A stretch of DNA of 64,000 bases from Actinomycetota bacterium (GTDB lineage: Bacteria > Actinomycetota > Geothermincolia > Geothermincolales > RBG-13-55-18): the NCBI GenBank assembly GCA_014360645.1, contig JACIXD010000014.1:1-64000 (forward strand), written 5' to 3'. The position numbers were made by a program, and so were the translations under genes. Below the pieces are notes generated by a model. The model ran no database searches. It was not told the origin of the DNA and saw only the letters and a list, made by a program, of their open reading frames with translations. Shown in pieces: positions 7,565-18,211 of this stretch. The stretch's first letter is position 1. Each line of letters begins with the position of its first letter.

Positions 7565-8902
7565 ATGAGAAGATGCAGACACCCGTTTCTCACGCTGCTG
7601 GTCGCGCTCCTGCTCGTCCTCGCGACCTGGGCGCCGGCGGCCTTCGCCGCCGAGCCGCAGCCGCAGGATCTCTACACCGCGCGCACTCAGGACGGAGTGG
7701 ACCTGGTCCTCAAGCGCTACCGCCCGGGATCCCAGGACGGGCATAACGCCGGGGCTCAGCCGCTCATCCTCATGCCGGGCATACTCTGCAACCATAATTT
7801 CTTCGACGTGCACGTACCGGAGGGGGGCCCTTACGGCACCGCGCTTCCCGAGGAGCTCGCCCCCTGGGCGCAGGGAGACCGTTACCTCCAGACCGACCCC
7901 ATGAAATACTACAGCCTGGCCTATTACCTGTGGTCGCAGGGTTACGACGTGTGGCTGGCCAACTACAGGGGCGAAGGCAGGGACCCCGTGAGGAGCGGAG
8001 GGGCGGCCGGGTATGCCATAGACGAGCTCGCCGTCTTCGACATGCCCGCGGTGATAGAGAAGGTGTATGAGGTCACTGGAAAACACCCGGTTTGGATCGG
8101 GCACAGTATGGGCTCCACCATGGCCTACATGTACCTGCAGGGCGCTCGTTTCGGTTGGGGCCTCAACCCCAACGTGGTATCCGATGCCGAGCTCGCAAGG
8201 GAGCGCAACGGCATCAAGGAGGGCAGGCAGACCTTGAAGGGGCTGGTGGACCTGGACGGGCCCGTGGTCCCGGGAGGCTGCATACCGGGTCTGCTGAGGC
8301 CGCTTCTGTACGGAGCGCTGGCCTTGCCCATCTATCTGGACCTCCGCCCGCTGACCGCCAACCTGGGAGGTCTCGCGGCCGACCCCCTCATGGGCCTGGA
8401 GTCCCTGCTGCGCGGCCTGTGGGGGATGATCGGTTATCCGGACATGGGGCTGCTCAACCTCCTGCTGCTCATCAACCCGGAGAACATGGACAGCGGCGTA
8501 TCGCGCTATTTCTTCCAGCACGGCCTTGACGGGGTGAGCACGCGCGTGGTGGCGCAGTTCGCGGACGCCATTGAGATCGGCAGGTTGAGGGAGGATTACC
8601 GCAACGGGCTCTTCAACTCCTTCCGCGTCTTTCCCACCGCGCCCCATGCCTGGGACGGCTATTATTACTACTCCGACCCGGCGAACCTGAGGAAGATAAG
8701 CCTTCCCTCCCTGGTGATCGCGGATTCCACGGACGATATCACCAGGCCGGGGGACGTCAGGGGTTTTTATGAGGCGAAGGGCAGGAACGGGAAGGACGCG
8801 TTTTATGAGGTCCCCGACACCGCCCACGTGGACCTGGTGATCGGCCTCAACGCGCCCACCGAGCTCTTCCCAAGGATCGGTGATTGGTTGAAAGGTCTCT
8901 AG
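7565..8902 (+). CDS. Secreted alpha/beta-hydrolase, acid-lipase-like
   Basis: A 445-residue exported hydrolase. Residues 1-29 form a Sec signal peptide ending AFAAE. The alpha/beta-hydrolase domain has LMPGILCNH (oxyanion region, 69-77), WLANYRGEGRDP, nucleophile S181 in IGHSMGST, an acidic residue in IADSTDD (about 387-391) and H421 in DTAHVD. The pattern resembles eukaryotic gastric/lysosomal acid lipases and related bacterial lipases, so ester or lipid substrates are likely. GGGGGAG precedes the ATG. It appears to be monocistronic. Confidence 0.88.
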   Translation: MRRCRHPFLTLLVALLLVLATWAPAAFAAEPQPQDLYTARTQDGVDLVLKRYRPGSQDGHNAGAQPLILMPGILCNHNFFDVHVPEGGPYGTALPEELAPWAQGDRYLQTDPMKYYSLAYYLWSQGYDVWLANYRGEGRDPVRSGGAAGYAIDELAVFDMPAVIEKVYEVTGKHPVWIGHSMGSTMAYMYLQGARFGWGLNPNVVSDAELARERNGIKEGRQTLKGLVDLDGPVVPGGCIPGLLRPLLYGALALPIYLDLRPLTANLGGLAADPLMGLESLLRGLWGMIGYPDMGLLNLLLLINPENMDSGVSRYFFQHGLDGVSTRVVAQFADAIEIGRLREDYRNGLFNSFRVFPTAPHAWDGYYYYSDPANLRKISLPSLVIADSTDDITRPGDVRGFYEAKGRNGKDAFYEVPDTAHVDLVIGLNAPTELFPRIGDWLKGL

Positions 8903-9019
8903 GACGAGGAGATATGACCCGAGTGCGGGCATGAGAAAGGCACGTCTTTACGGAGGGTTACCGGAAAAAGAGGAAGGAGCGGGGCCTGCAGGATGACCGG
9001 AAAGCTACGGAAGCAACGC

Positions 9020-9042
9020 GGGCCCGGCTCCTTCCGGGGCCC
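9020..9042. terminator. GC-rich hairpin between convergent genes
   Basis: GGGCCCGG, loop CTCCTT, CCGGGGCCC with one bulged base. It lies between the lipase and the facing DtxR-type gene and may act for both. There is no T run. Confidence 0.4.
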
Positions 9043-9193
9043 AACTCCTCCCGGGGCTTATTCTTATCCGGCGGGCTAGAGCCGGGACGGTAGAACGACA
9101 CCCGCCCCCCGGAGGCCTGCGAAGGATGAGGGCCGCCGCCCTCGTGCGGCGGCTTTCCCCCGCCGGGGTCCGCGGGGGCGGCGCGGGAACGAA

Positions 9194-9874
9194 TCAGCCG
9201 CCCCCCAGCTTTTTCACGTAGATGGAGTTGGCGAGGTGCCAGCCCACGGTGCGGCGGCTCTTGCCCACCAGGGCCTGCAGGGGGCCTTTGAAGGGGTCTT
9301 TGGCCTCCACCTTTATCTTCACCCCGGGCTTGATCCCCAGGGAGGCCATGAACTGCAGCAGCTCCGGCTCGTCGTCCCTGACGCTTATCACCTCCGCCCT
9401 CTCGCCGGGCTCCAGGGAATAGAGGGTGGTGTCCTCGACCCTCACGTCCTCGGGCTTGGAGGGGATGGGGTAGCCGTGGGGGCAGACCTTGGGGCGGTTG
9501 AGGGCCACGAAGAGCCGCCGCTCCACCTCCTCGGAGATGTTGTTCTCGAAGAGGAGCGCTTCCTCGTGGGCCTCGTGCCACTCGAAGCCGAGCATGTCGG
9601 TGAGAAACCTCTCCACGATGCGGTGCCGGCGGATGGCCTTTACCGAGGCCTTTTGGCCCTCGGGGGTCAGGGTTATGCCGTGGTAGGGCACGTAATTGAT
9701 GAGGCCCTTCTCGGCCAGGCGCTTGAGGGTGTCGGTGACCGTGGAGGGGGCGACGTTCATGGCCTCGGCGAGGGCCGAGGTGGAGACAGGACTGGAAACA
9801 TTCTCCAGGCGAAAGATGTGCTTGAGGTATTCACTGAAGGAATCCTTGCCCGGCTGGCCTCTGCCCGTTCTCAT
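9194..9874 (-). CDS. DtxR/MntR-family metal-dependent repressor
   Basis: A 226-residue regulator with an N-terminal winged helix (about 12-75; STSALAEAMNVAPSTVTDTL), a DtxR dimerisation/metal domain (about 76-145; RHRIVERFL, CPHGYPIP) and a C-terminal FeoA/SH3-like domain (about 152-226). Aligning by eye to DtxR, ancillary-site residues H84, E88 and H103 are kept. At the primary site the Cys and His positions appear as L107 and N111, with E110 kept, which is unusual and could alter metal choice. GGAGGCGGG before ATG 9874 fixes the start rather than the longer frame from 9976. Its promoter carries an embedded inverted repeat, suggesting autoregulation. No metal transporter is adjacent. Confidence 0.9.
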   Translation of the reverse strand: MRTGRGQPGKDSFSEYLKHIFRLENVSSPVSTSALAEAMNVAPSTVTDTLKRLAEKGLINYVPYHGITLTPEGQKASVKAIRRHRIVERFLTDMLGFEWHEAHEEALLFENNISEEVERRLFVALNRPKVCPHGYPIPSKPEDVRVEDTTLYSLEPGERAEVISVRDDEPELLQFMASLGIKPGVKIKVEAKDPFKGPLQALVGKSRRTVGWHLANSIYVKKLGGG

Positions 9875-9913
9875 CCCGCCTCCGACAGACCCTTGATGTT
9901 TTAGGTTTTCCAA

Positions 9914-9942
9914 ATTATAATTTCGGCGTCCCGAATTTTCAA
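9914..9942 (-). promoter_or_regulatory. Promoter of the DtxR-type gene with embedded operator
   Basis: Reading the minus strand, TTGAAA (9942-9937), 17 bases, then TATAAT (9919-9914). The spacer holds TTCGG-CGTC-CCGAA with further partial symmetry outward (AATTTCGG / CCGAATTT). A repressor bound there would block RNA polymerase. Confidence 0.75.
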
Positions 9943-10104
9943 GCCGCCATGGAGTGAAAAACGGGCCGGCATTCACGGTGATCGGGAGGTCGGGGGAAAG
10001 GGATATTCGGCGGTTCTGCGTTGCCGGGGTACCGGCGACCGCCTTTCAGATAGACGGAGCAGCCATACCGTAACGCAAGGAGGACGCATGGGAAGGAGTG
10101 AGAT

Positions 10105-12213
<2,109 letters not shown>

Positions 12214-12235
12214 ATACGGATATGCAGGCGAGCAG

Positions 12236-12260
12236 GGGGGCCGGGCCCAGCCCGGCCCCC
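12236..12260 (+). terminator. Strong hairpin after hppA
   Basis: An 11-bp perfect stem, GGGGGCCGGGC with GCCCGGCCCCC, encloses a CCA loop and is followed by only two T residues. It lies 23 bases after the stop codon. Confidence 0.65.
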
Positions 12261-12278
12261 TTCCGCGCGGGCGGGGCG

Positions 12279-12309
12279 TTGTGTGCCCCGGGGTCGGGAG
12301 GGATATAAT
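12279..12309 (+). promoter_or_regulatory. Candidate promoter for the small Cys protein
   Basis: TTGTGT (12279-12284), a 19-base spacer and a perfect TATAAT (12304-12309), 38 bases before the next ATG and just after the hppA terminator. The spacer is slightly long. Confidence 0.5.
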
Positions 12310-12346
12310 ACTACCGTTCGTTCAGGAAGTAAGGGGAGAGGAGCGG

Positions 12347-12559
12347 ATGTCTCTGGAAGGATATGTCGCATACCGGCGCAGGGAGTTCTGCAGGGACGTG
12401 CGCTGCCCGGTGCAGATGGAGCTGGATGCCCTCGAGGAAGGATCGGAGGGCTACGAGGAGAAGAGGCTCGTCTGCAGGGATGACTGCAGGTTCACCGCTT
12501 ACCGTTTCCATCACTGGCTGATGGACAGGGGCTACATCATCGTCCGTCCCGAAGGATAG
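12347..12559 (+). CDS. Small four-cysteine protein of unknown function
   Basis: A 70-residue charged protein that I do not recognise. It has two cysteine pairs, FCRDVRCP (15-20) and VCRDDCRF (43-47), spaced as for a small metal site. AGGGGAGAGGAGCGG precedes ATG 12347, which is preferred over an upstream in-frame ATG at 12281 that would sit before the promoter -10. It has its own promoter and is followed 90 bases later by the LsrF-like gene, so the two may be co-transcribed. Confidence 0.65.
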   Translation: MSLEGYVAYRRREFCRDVRCPVQMELDALEEGSEGYEEKRLVCRDDCRFTAYRFHHWLMDRGYIIVRPEG

Positions 12560-12648
12560 GCCTTTCGGGGGCAGGGAGGTCAGGCGGGGATGGGTCCGCC
12601 GCGGGCGGGACCACGGCCGCCGACATTTCACAGCGAGGAGGTCTTGAG

Positions 12649-13539
12649 ATGCCGGACGCAGGTGGGATACTCGAGGCGCGGGACGTCCGCGAGATGGGAG
12701 CGGAACCGGCCGTGACCGCAAGGGCCAAGCATATAAAGGGATGCGAGCACATGGACTGGGGCATGAGGAACCGCCTCTCCCGCCTCATCCAGGAGGACGG
12801 CCACTGCTTCTTCATGCCCATAGACCACGGCTATTTCCAGGGGCCGACGCGCTGCCTGGAGCGGCCGGGAGAGACCGTCTGCGACCTGCTCGAGTACTGC
12901 GACGCCCTCTTCGTGACCCGCGGGGTGCTGCGGAGCTGCATAGACCCAGACAGCGACATCCCCATCATCCTCCGCGTCTCGGGGGGCACCAGCGTGGTGG
13001 GCGCGGACCTGGCGGACGAGATCGTCACCACCTCCATCGACGACATCGTCAGGCTGAACGTGTGCGCGGTGGGGGTCTCGGTGTTCGTCGGCACCCCCTA
13101 CGAAAAGCAGACCCTGGGCAATCTCAGCGCCCTGGTCAACGAATGCGAGAGGTACGGCATCCCGGTGATGGCGGTGACCGCGGTGGGCAAGGAGCTCGAG
13201 AAGAGGGACGCGCGCTACCTGAGCCTCTGCTGCCGCATCGCGGCCGAGCTCGGAGCCCGGGTGGTGAAGACCTACTGGTGCGAGGACTTCGAGAAGGTCA
13301 CCAACGGCTGTCCCGTGCCGGTGGTGATGGCGGGCGGGCCGAAGTGCGAGAGCGAGCTCGAGGTCTTCGAGTTCGTCTACGACGGCATGCAGAAGGGCGC
13401 CATCGGCGTGAACCTGGGCAGGAACGTGTGGCAGAACCCTGCGCCCGCCGCCATGGCCAGGGCCCTGCACGCGGTGATCCATCAGGGGGCGACGCCGCGG
13501 GAGGCGGCCGACATCTACCGGGAAGCGAGCGGGCGCTGA
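12649..13539 (+). CDS. LsrF/DhnA-type class I aldolase family protein
   Basis: A 296-residue TIM-barrel protein. It follows E. coli LsrF (autoinducer-2 thiolase) closely: FFMPIDHGYFQGPT (54-67), LFVTRGVLRS, DDIVRLNVCAV, PVMAVTAVGK, and the Schiff-base lysine K207 in VVKTYW, then PVPVVMAGG. Archaeal-type aldolases and ADH synthases share this fold. No lsr transport or kinase genes are present, so an AI-2 role is not supported and the substrate is open. The next gene, 17 bases on, is a Zn dehydrogenase; a two-step sugar or phospho-sugar pathway is a reasonable inference. Confidence 0.82.
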   Translation: MPDAGGILEARDVREMGAEPAVTARAKHIKGCEHMDWGMRNRLSRLIQEDGHCFFMPIDHGYFQGPTRCLERPGETVCDLLEYCDALFVTRGVLRSCIDPDSDIPIILRVSGGTSVVGADLADEIVTTSIDDIVRLNVCAVGVSVFVGTPYEKQTLGNLSALVNECERYGIPVMAVTAVGKELEKRDARYLSLCCRIAAELGARVVKTYWCEDFEKVTNGCPVPVVMAGGPKCESELEVFEFVYDGMQKGAIGVNLGRNVWQNPAPAAMARALHAVIHQGATPREAADIYREASGR

Positions 13540-13556
13540 GGAGAGGTGGCCGGACC

Positions 13557-14585
13557 TTGCGCGTAGCCGTATACCACAACAACCGCGACATCAGGATCGA
13601 GGAGATGCCGGTGCCGGAGATCGGGCCGCGGGAGATGCTGGTGAAGGTCATGGCCAGCGGCATCTGCGGCAGCGACGTCATGGAATGGTACCGCATCAAG
13701 AAGGCCCCCCTGGTCCTGGGGCACGAGATCGCCGGGGAGATCGCGAAGACCGGGGAAGAGGTGGACCGCTACCGCGTGGGACAGCGGGTATTCGTCTCGC
13801 ATCACATACCGTGCAACACCTGCAGGTACTGCCTGAACGGAAACCACACCGCGTGCGAGACCCTGCACACCACCAATTTCTTCCCCGGTGGGTTCGCCGA
13901 ATACCTGCGCGTGCCGGAGCTCAACGTGGACCGCGGCGTCTTCCCCCTCCCAGACGGCATGACCTACGAACAGGGCACCTTCATCGAGCCGCTGGCCTGC
14001 GTGGTGCGCGGCCAGAGGGTCGCCGGGCTGGAGGCGGGCCAGAGCGTGGCCGTCCTGGGGAGCGGCATCTCGGGGCTGCTGCACATCGCCCTGGCCGGGG
14101 CGCTGGGGGCGGGGCGGATAATCGCCACCGACATAAGCCCCTACCGCCTGGAGGCGGCGAGACGCTTCGGGGCGGACGCGGCGGTACCCGCCTCAGAGGA
14201 CGTGCCGGCGCGGATTCGGGAGCACAACGACGGGAGGCCGGTGGACGTGGCCATCGTGTGCGCCGGAGAACTCTCCGCTTACCGGCAGGCCCTGGAGTCT
14301 CTCGACCGGGGCGGCAGGCTGCTCTGCTTCGCGCCCACCCGGCCCGGCGTCGACCTGCCGGTGCCCGTGAACGACTTCTGGCGCAACGGCATCGCCATCG
14401 TGCCCTCCTACGGAGGGAGCCCCAGGGACATCATGGTGGCCATGGAGCTCATCAGGGCGCGCCGGGTTCCGGTGGAGGAGATGATCACCCACCGCCTCCC
14501 CCTGGAAGAGGCGCAGGAGGGATTCAGGCTGGTGGCGGAGGCCGCGGAGTCCATCAAGGTGGTGCTCCTCCCGCACGCCTCCTGA
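13557..14585 (+). CDS. Zinc-dependent medium-chain dehydrogenase
   Basis: A 342-residue MDR-family alcohol/polyol dehydrogenase. Catalytic zinc ligands are C37 (GICGSD) and H56-E57 (LGHE). The structural zinc uses C86, C89, C92 and C100. The NAD(P) fold is AVLGSGISGLLH with a following acidic residue in ATDIS, favouring NAD. The start is TTG at 13557, with GGAGAGGTGG upstream; no in-frame ATG or GTG fits. It resembles sorbitol and threonine dehydrogenases, but the substrate is not identifiable. It is probably co-transcribed with the LsrF-like aldolase. Confidence 0.85.
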   Translation: MRVAVYHNNRDIRIEEMPVPEIGPREMLVKVMASGICGSDVMEWYRIKKAPLVLGHEIAGEIAKTGEEVDRYRVGQRVFVSHHIPCNTCRYCLNGNHTACETLHTTNFFPGGFAEYLRVPELNVDRGVFPLPDGMTYEQGTFIEPLACVVRGQRVAGLEAGQSVAVLGSGISGLLHIALAGALGAGRIIATDISPYRLEAARRFGADAAVPASEDVPARIREHNDGRPVDVAIVCAGELSAYRQALESLDRGGRLLCFAPTRPGVDLPVPVNDFWRNGIAIVPSYGGSPRDIMVAMELIRARRVPVEEMITHRLPLEEAQEGFRLVAEAAESIKVVLLPHAS

Positions 14586-14954
14586 GCATCTTTCCCGGAG
14601 AGTCTTCAACCCTGGGAGGTCGCGGTCTCGCAAAGGCAAGCGCCCCATGATCTGCCGGTGCGCCCCTGATGGGAATGACGTCACCATGATCTATGCTGGA
14701 ATATAATACCATCAGATGTACACCGTGCCCCGCACCGCTCAATTCACTTATATCGCCCGTTTTTCGTGTTGCAGGCTCCAAGCTCCTGACGGCGGCCCCG
14801 TATCGGGTTCCTGCGGGCAAGCGTGCCCTTTCCACGGGCGAGGCCTGGATCGATGCATGCCTGAACGCGGCAACCCGAACCCGCTCTTCCTTGACGGCCC
14901 CCGCTAAATGTGTTACGGATATTTGCCGAATGTTTGCCAGGAGGCGGGGACGGC
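14586..14954. other. Intergenic region before topoisomerase
   Basis: No gene is supported. A TATAAT at 14702-14707 on the plus strand is a candidate -10 for the topoisomerase gene, 250 bases downstream, but no good -35 is seen at 16-18 bases. Confidence 0.4.
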
Positions 14955-17009
14955 ATGGCATTGAAACTGATCATCACGGAGAAGAACACCACCGCCAGGC
15001 GCATATCGTCCATCCTCTCGGACGGCAAGGCGCGCGCCCTGGACCGTTCGCGCAACCCCGTGTATTCCTTCGAGATGAACGGCGACGAGGTGCACTGCAT
15101 GGGCCTCAAGGGACACATCCTAAAGGTGGACTTCCCGGAGCAGTACCAGCAGTGGCAGGATGTGGAACCCCGCGAGCTCATCCACGCCGACATCGTCAAG
15201 GTCCCCACCAACAAGGCCCTCATCAAGGCCATGCTCGCCGAGGCCCGGAAAGCCGACGAGGTGATCATCGCCACCGACTTCGACCGCGAGGGCGAGCTCA
15301 TAGGGGTGGACGCCATCAACAAGATCAGGGAGATACGCCCGGACATACCGGTGAGGCGGGCCCGCTTCTCCGCCCTCACCCCCGTGGAGATCAAGCGCGT
15401 GTTCGCGCGCCTGGAGGACCCCTACTACGACCTCGCCGCGGCGGGGGAGGCGCGCCAGGACATCGACCTCATCTGGGGGGCGAGCCTCACCCGCTTCATC
15501 AGCCTCGCCTCCACACGTCTTGGCAAGCATTTCCTCTCCGTGGGCCGGGTGCAGAGCCCCACCCTGGCGCTCATCGTGGACCGCGAGAAGGAGCGCAGGG
15601 AGTTCGTTTCCACTCCCTTCTGGACGCTGAAGATCACCTGCCTGAAGGACGGGGAGATCTTCCAGGCCACCCACGCCGCCGAGCGCTTCCAGAGCCAGGA
15701 GGAGGCGGAGGAAGCCCTCTCTCGCCTGGAAGATAATGCCAAGGTGATGGAGGTCAAGTCCAGCGAGAGGCAGGTCAAGCCGCCCATCCCCTTCAACACC
15801 ACGGGGCTGCTCACCGCCGCCGCATCCCTGGGCTTCTCCGCCGCCAAGGCCATGAGCGTGGCCGAGAACCTCTATATGAACGGCTACATCAGCTACCCCC
15901 GCGTGGACAACACCGTCTATCCCCCTTCCTTGGACCTGCGGGGCATCCTGGGGGAGCTGGCGCGCAGCCCCGAGTTCGGGGAGCTGGCGGGATCGCTCCT
16001 GGCGAGGGGTGACCTCAAGCCCACGCGGGGCAGGAAGCAGACCACCGACCATCCGCCCATCCATCCCACCGCGGCCGCGGCGCGGAGCGACCTCTCCCCC
16101 CAGGAGTGGAAGATATACGAGCTGGTGGCGCGCCGCTTCATGGCCACCCTGGCGGGAGACGCGGTGGTGCGTTCAGTGCGCGCCGACCTCGCCTGCGGAC
16201 CCGAGCCTTTCCTCGCCCGCGGCAGCCGCACCGTGGACGAGGGGTGGTACCGCTACTATCCCTACGGGCGCAAAAAGGAGGCGATGCTGCCCCACCTGGA
16301 GGAGGGAGAGGTCCTGTCCCTCCAGGGGCCGCCGGAGCTGAAGCGGGGCGAGACGCAGCCCCCGCCGCGCTACAGCCAGGGCAAGCTCATCGAGAAGATG
16401 GAGGAACTGGGCCTGGGCACCAAGTCCACCCGCCACTCCATCATCGAGAGCCTCTACCAGAGGGGCTATATCTACGGAGACCCCATCACCCCCACCGAGA
16501 CGGGCGTGGCGGTCACCGAGGCCTTGCGCAGATTCGCCGGGGTCATCTCCTCGCCCGAGATGACCGCCGCCCTGGAGCGGGACATGGACGCCATAGCCGA
16601 GGGGGTGGAGACCCAGCAGGAGGTGGTGGACAAGTCCCGCGACATCCTGGCCGGCGTGATGCACCTCCTGGAGAACAGCCGGGACGAGGTGGCGGCGGAG
16701 ATCCGCAACGGCATCAAGGAGGACCGCATCCTGGGGACCTGTCCCTCCTGCGGGTCCAATCTGCGCATAGTGAAGGCCAAGAAGAGCAAGAAGAGGTTCG
16801 TGGGCTGTAGCGGATATCCCGATTGCACCACCACCTATCCCCTGCCCCAGACGGGGACCATCATGCCCACGGGGGAGATCTGCCCGGATTGCGGCTCCCC
16901 CAAGGTCCGCGCCGTGAACAAGGGGCGCAAGCCATGGACCTTCTGCCTCGACCCCTCCTGCCCCAGCAAGAAGGAGGCGAGGGGCGGCGAGGAGGCGGAG
17001 GGGAAATAG
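14955..17009 (+). CDS. DNA topoisomerase IA, archaeal-type
   Basis: A 684-residue type IA topoisomerase. The TOPRIM domain has the metal triad in TDFDREGE (107-114) and E10 in TEKNT. The active-site tyrosine is Y314 in ISYPRVDN, the form seen in archaeal TopA and topoisomerase III rather than the bacterial TopA MRTDS form. HPPIHPT and GLGTKSTRHSIIESL follow. The C-terminus carries two four-cysteine zinc fingers (CPSCGSN to CSGYPDC; CPDCGSP to DPSC). ATG 14955 has GGAGG ten bases upstream; the frame from 14910 adds 15 unlikely residues. It relaxes negatively supercoiled DNA. A standard bacterial topA may exist elsewhere. Confidence 0.9.
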   Translation: MALKLIITEKNTTARRISSILSDGKARALDRSRNPVYSFEMNGDEVHCMGLKGHILKVDFPEQYQQWQDVEPRELIHADIVKVPTNKALIKAMLAEARKADEVIIATDFDREGELIGVDAINKIREIRPDIPVRRARFSALTPVEIKRVFARLEDPYYDLAAAGEARQDIDLIWGASLTRFISLASTRLGKHFLSVGRVQSPTLALIVDREKERREFVSTPFWTLKITCLKDGEIFQATHAAERFQSQEEAEEALSRLEDNAKVMEVKSSERQVKPPIPFNTTGLLTAAASLGFSAAKAMSVAENLYMNGYISYPRVDNTVYPPSLDLRGILGELARSPEFGELAGSLLARGDLKPTRGRKQTTDHPPIHPTAAAARSDLSPQEWKIYELVARRFMATLAGDAVVRSVRADLACGPEPFLARGSRTVDEGWYRYYPYGRKKEAMLPHLEEGEVLSLQGPPELKRGETQPPPRYSQGKLIEKMEELGLGTKSTRHSIIESLYQRGYIYGDPITPTETGVAVTEALRRFAGVISSPEMTAALERDMDAIAEGVETQQEVVDKSRDILAGVMHLLENSRDEVAAEIRNGIKEDRILGTCPSCGSNLRIVKAKKSKKRFVGCSGYPDCTTTYPLPQTGTIMPTGEICPDCGSPKVRAVNKGRKPWTFCLDPSCPSKKEARGGEEAEGK

Positions 17010-17266
17010 GGTCACCCGGCGCGGGCCGCGAGGATATCCCGTCCCCGGTCACCCTCTCCGCGGATGCCTGGCGATCCAGGATGTGCTGCCGCCCGCCCCC
17101 CCATGCCCCATCCCTCCGGACCCGCGCGGGAGACGGCAATCCGTCCTCCGTTCGCGGACGCCGCGAGAGCTCCGTCCTCGACCAAGGCGGCGGGGGCGCG
17201 ATTTGCGCGCGCGCGAGGGCTTGTAGGAAAATAGCCTAAACGTGCGCGGCGAGCAGAGGAGGTCCT

Positions 17267-18211
17267 ATGCGCAAGGTAACGGTGATCGGGGCGGGTCAGG
17301 TGGGATCCACCACCGCCATGCGCGTGGCGGAACAGGGGATCGCCGACGTGGCCCTCATCGACATCTACGGAGACCTGGCGCGGGGCAAGGCGCTGGACAT
17401 CGCGCAGTCGCTGCCCCTCACCGCCTCCTCCTCCCGGGTGCGGGGCGGGAGCGATTACGCCCTCGCGGAGGGGAGCGAGGTGGTGGTGATTACGGCGGGG
17501 TTTCCGCGTGCCCCCGGCATGTCCCGCTCCGACCTGCTGGAGAAGAACGCGGCGGTGGTGCGGGATGTGGTGGAGGGGGTAAAGGAGGCGGCGCCGGGGG
17601 CGGTGCTGATCATGGTCACCAACCCCCTGGACGAGATGACCCGCCTGGCCTGGCTGCTGACGGGCTGGGAGAGGGAAAGGGTCATGGGCATGGCGGGGCT
17701 GCTGGACGGGTCGCGTCTCGCCTGCTTCGCCGCCGAGGAGCTGGGCGTGCCGCCGGGACAGGTCCAGCCGGTGGTGCTGGGAAGCCACGGCGATGCCATG
17801 CTCCCTCTGCCGCGCCTCACCTCCGTGGCCGGGGTGCCCCTGAGCGAGCTCCTTTCCCCCGAGAAGCTGGAGGAGCTGAACGCCAGGACCAGGGAGGGTG
17901 GCGCGGAGATCGTCTCCCTGCTCAAGCAGGGCAGCGCCTATTACGCCCCCTCGGCCTGCGTGGCTCGCATGGTGAGGGCGGTGCTTATGGACGAGGACAT
18001 GCAGGTGGTGGCGAGCGTGAGGCTGGAGGGGGAATACGGGCTCGCGGACGTGTTCCTGGGCGTCCCGGTGGTCCTGGGATGGGGGGGATGGAAGAGGGTC
18101 GTGGAGCTTCCCCTCCTGCCGCAGGAGCGCGGGGAGCTGGAGGCCTGCGCGGCCACCCTGCGGGAGAGAGCGGTGGAGCTGGATGGCTGGCTGGCGGGAA
18201 ATAGCTCCTGA
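17267..18211 (+). CDS. mdh: Malate dehydrogenase (LDH-like family)
   Basis: A 314-residue NAD-dependent enzyme interconverting malate and oxaloacetate. GAGQVG (8-13) and the NAD-specific acidic turn LIDIYGD are present. R81 and R87 in GFPRAPGMSR bind the dicarboxylate and mark malate rather than lactate preference; the catalytic histidine is H174 in GSHGDAM. GAGGAGG precedes the ATG. The 3' end overlaps the fumarase alpha gene by 29 bases, so the pair is translated from one message and catalyses adjacent TCA-cycle steps. Confidence 0.94.
   Translation: MRKVTVIGAGQVGSTTAMRVAEQGIADVALIDIYGDLARGKALDIAQSLPLTASSSRVRGGSDYALAEGSEVVVITAGFPRAPGMSRSDLLEKNAAVVRDVVEGVKEAAPGAVLIMVTNPLDEMTRLAWLLTGWERERVMGMAGLLDGSRLACFAAEELGVPPGQVQPVVLGSHGDAMLPLPRLTSVAGVPLSELLSPEKLEELNARTREGGAEIVSLLKQGSAYYAPSACVARMVRAVLMDEDMQVVASVRLEGEYGLADVFLGVPVVLGWGGWKRVVELPLLPQERGELEACAATLRERAVELDGWLAGNSS

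Noticed and set aside
7379-8932. Minus-strand open frame of 517 codons opposite the lipase
   Set aside because: It mirrors the codon pattern of the lipase gene, has no recognisable domain and the lipase catalytic motifs are on the plus strand.
12649-13539. Calling the aldolase an autoinducer-2 (lsr) gene
   Set aside because: Motifs fit LsrF but none of the lsr transport, kinase or regulator genes is present, so the pathway name is not justified.
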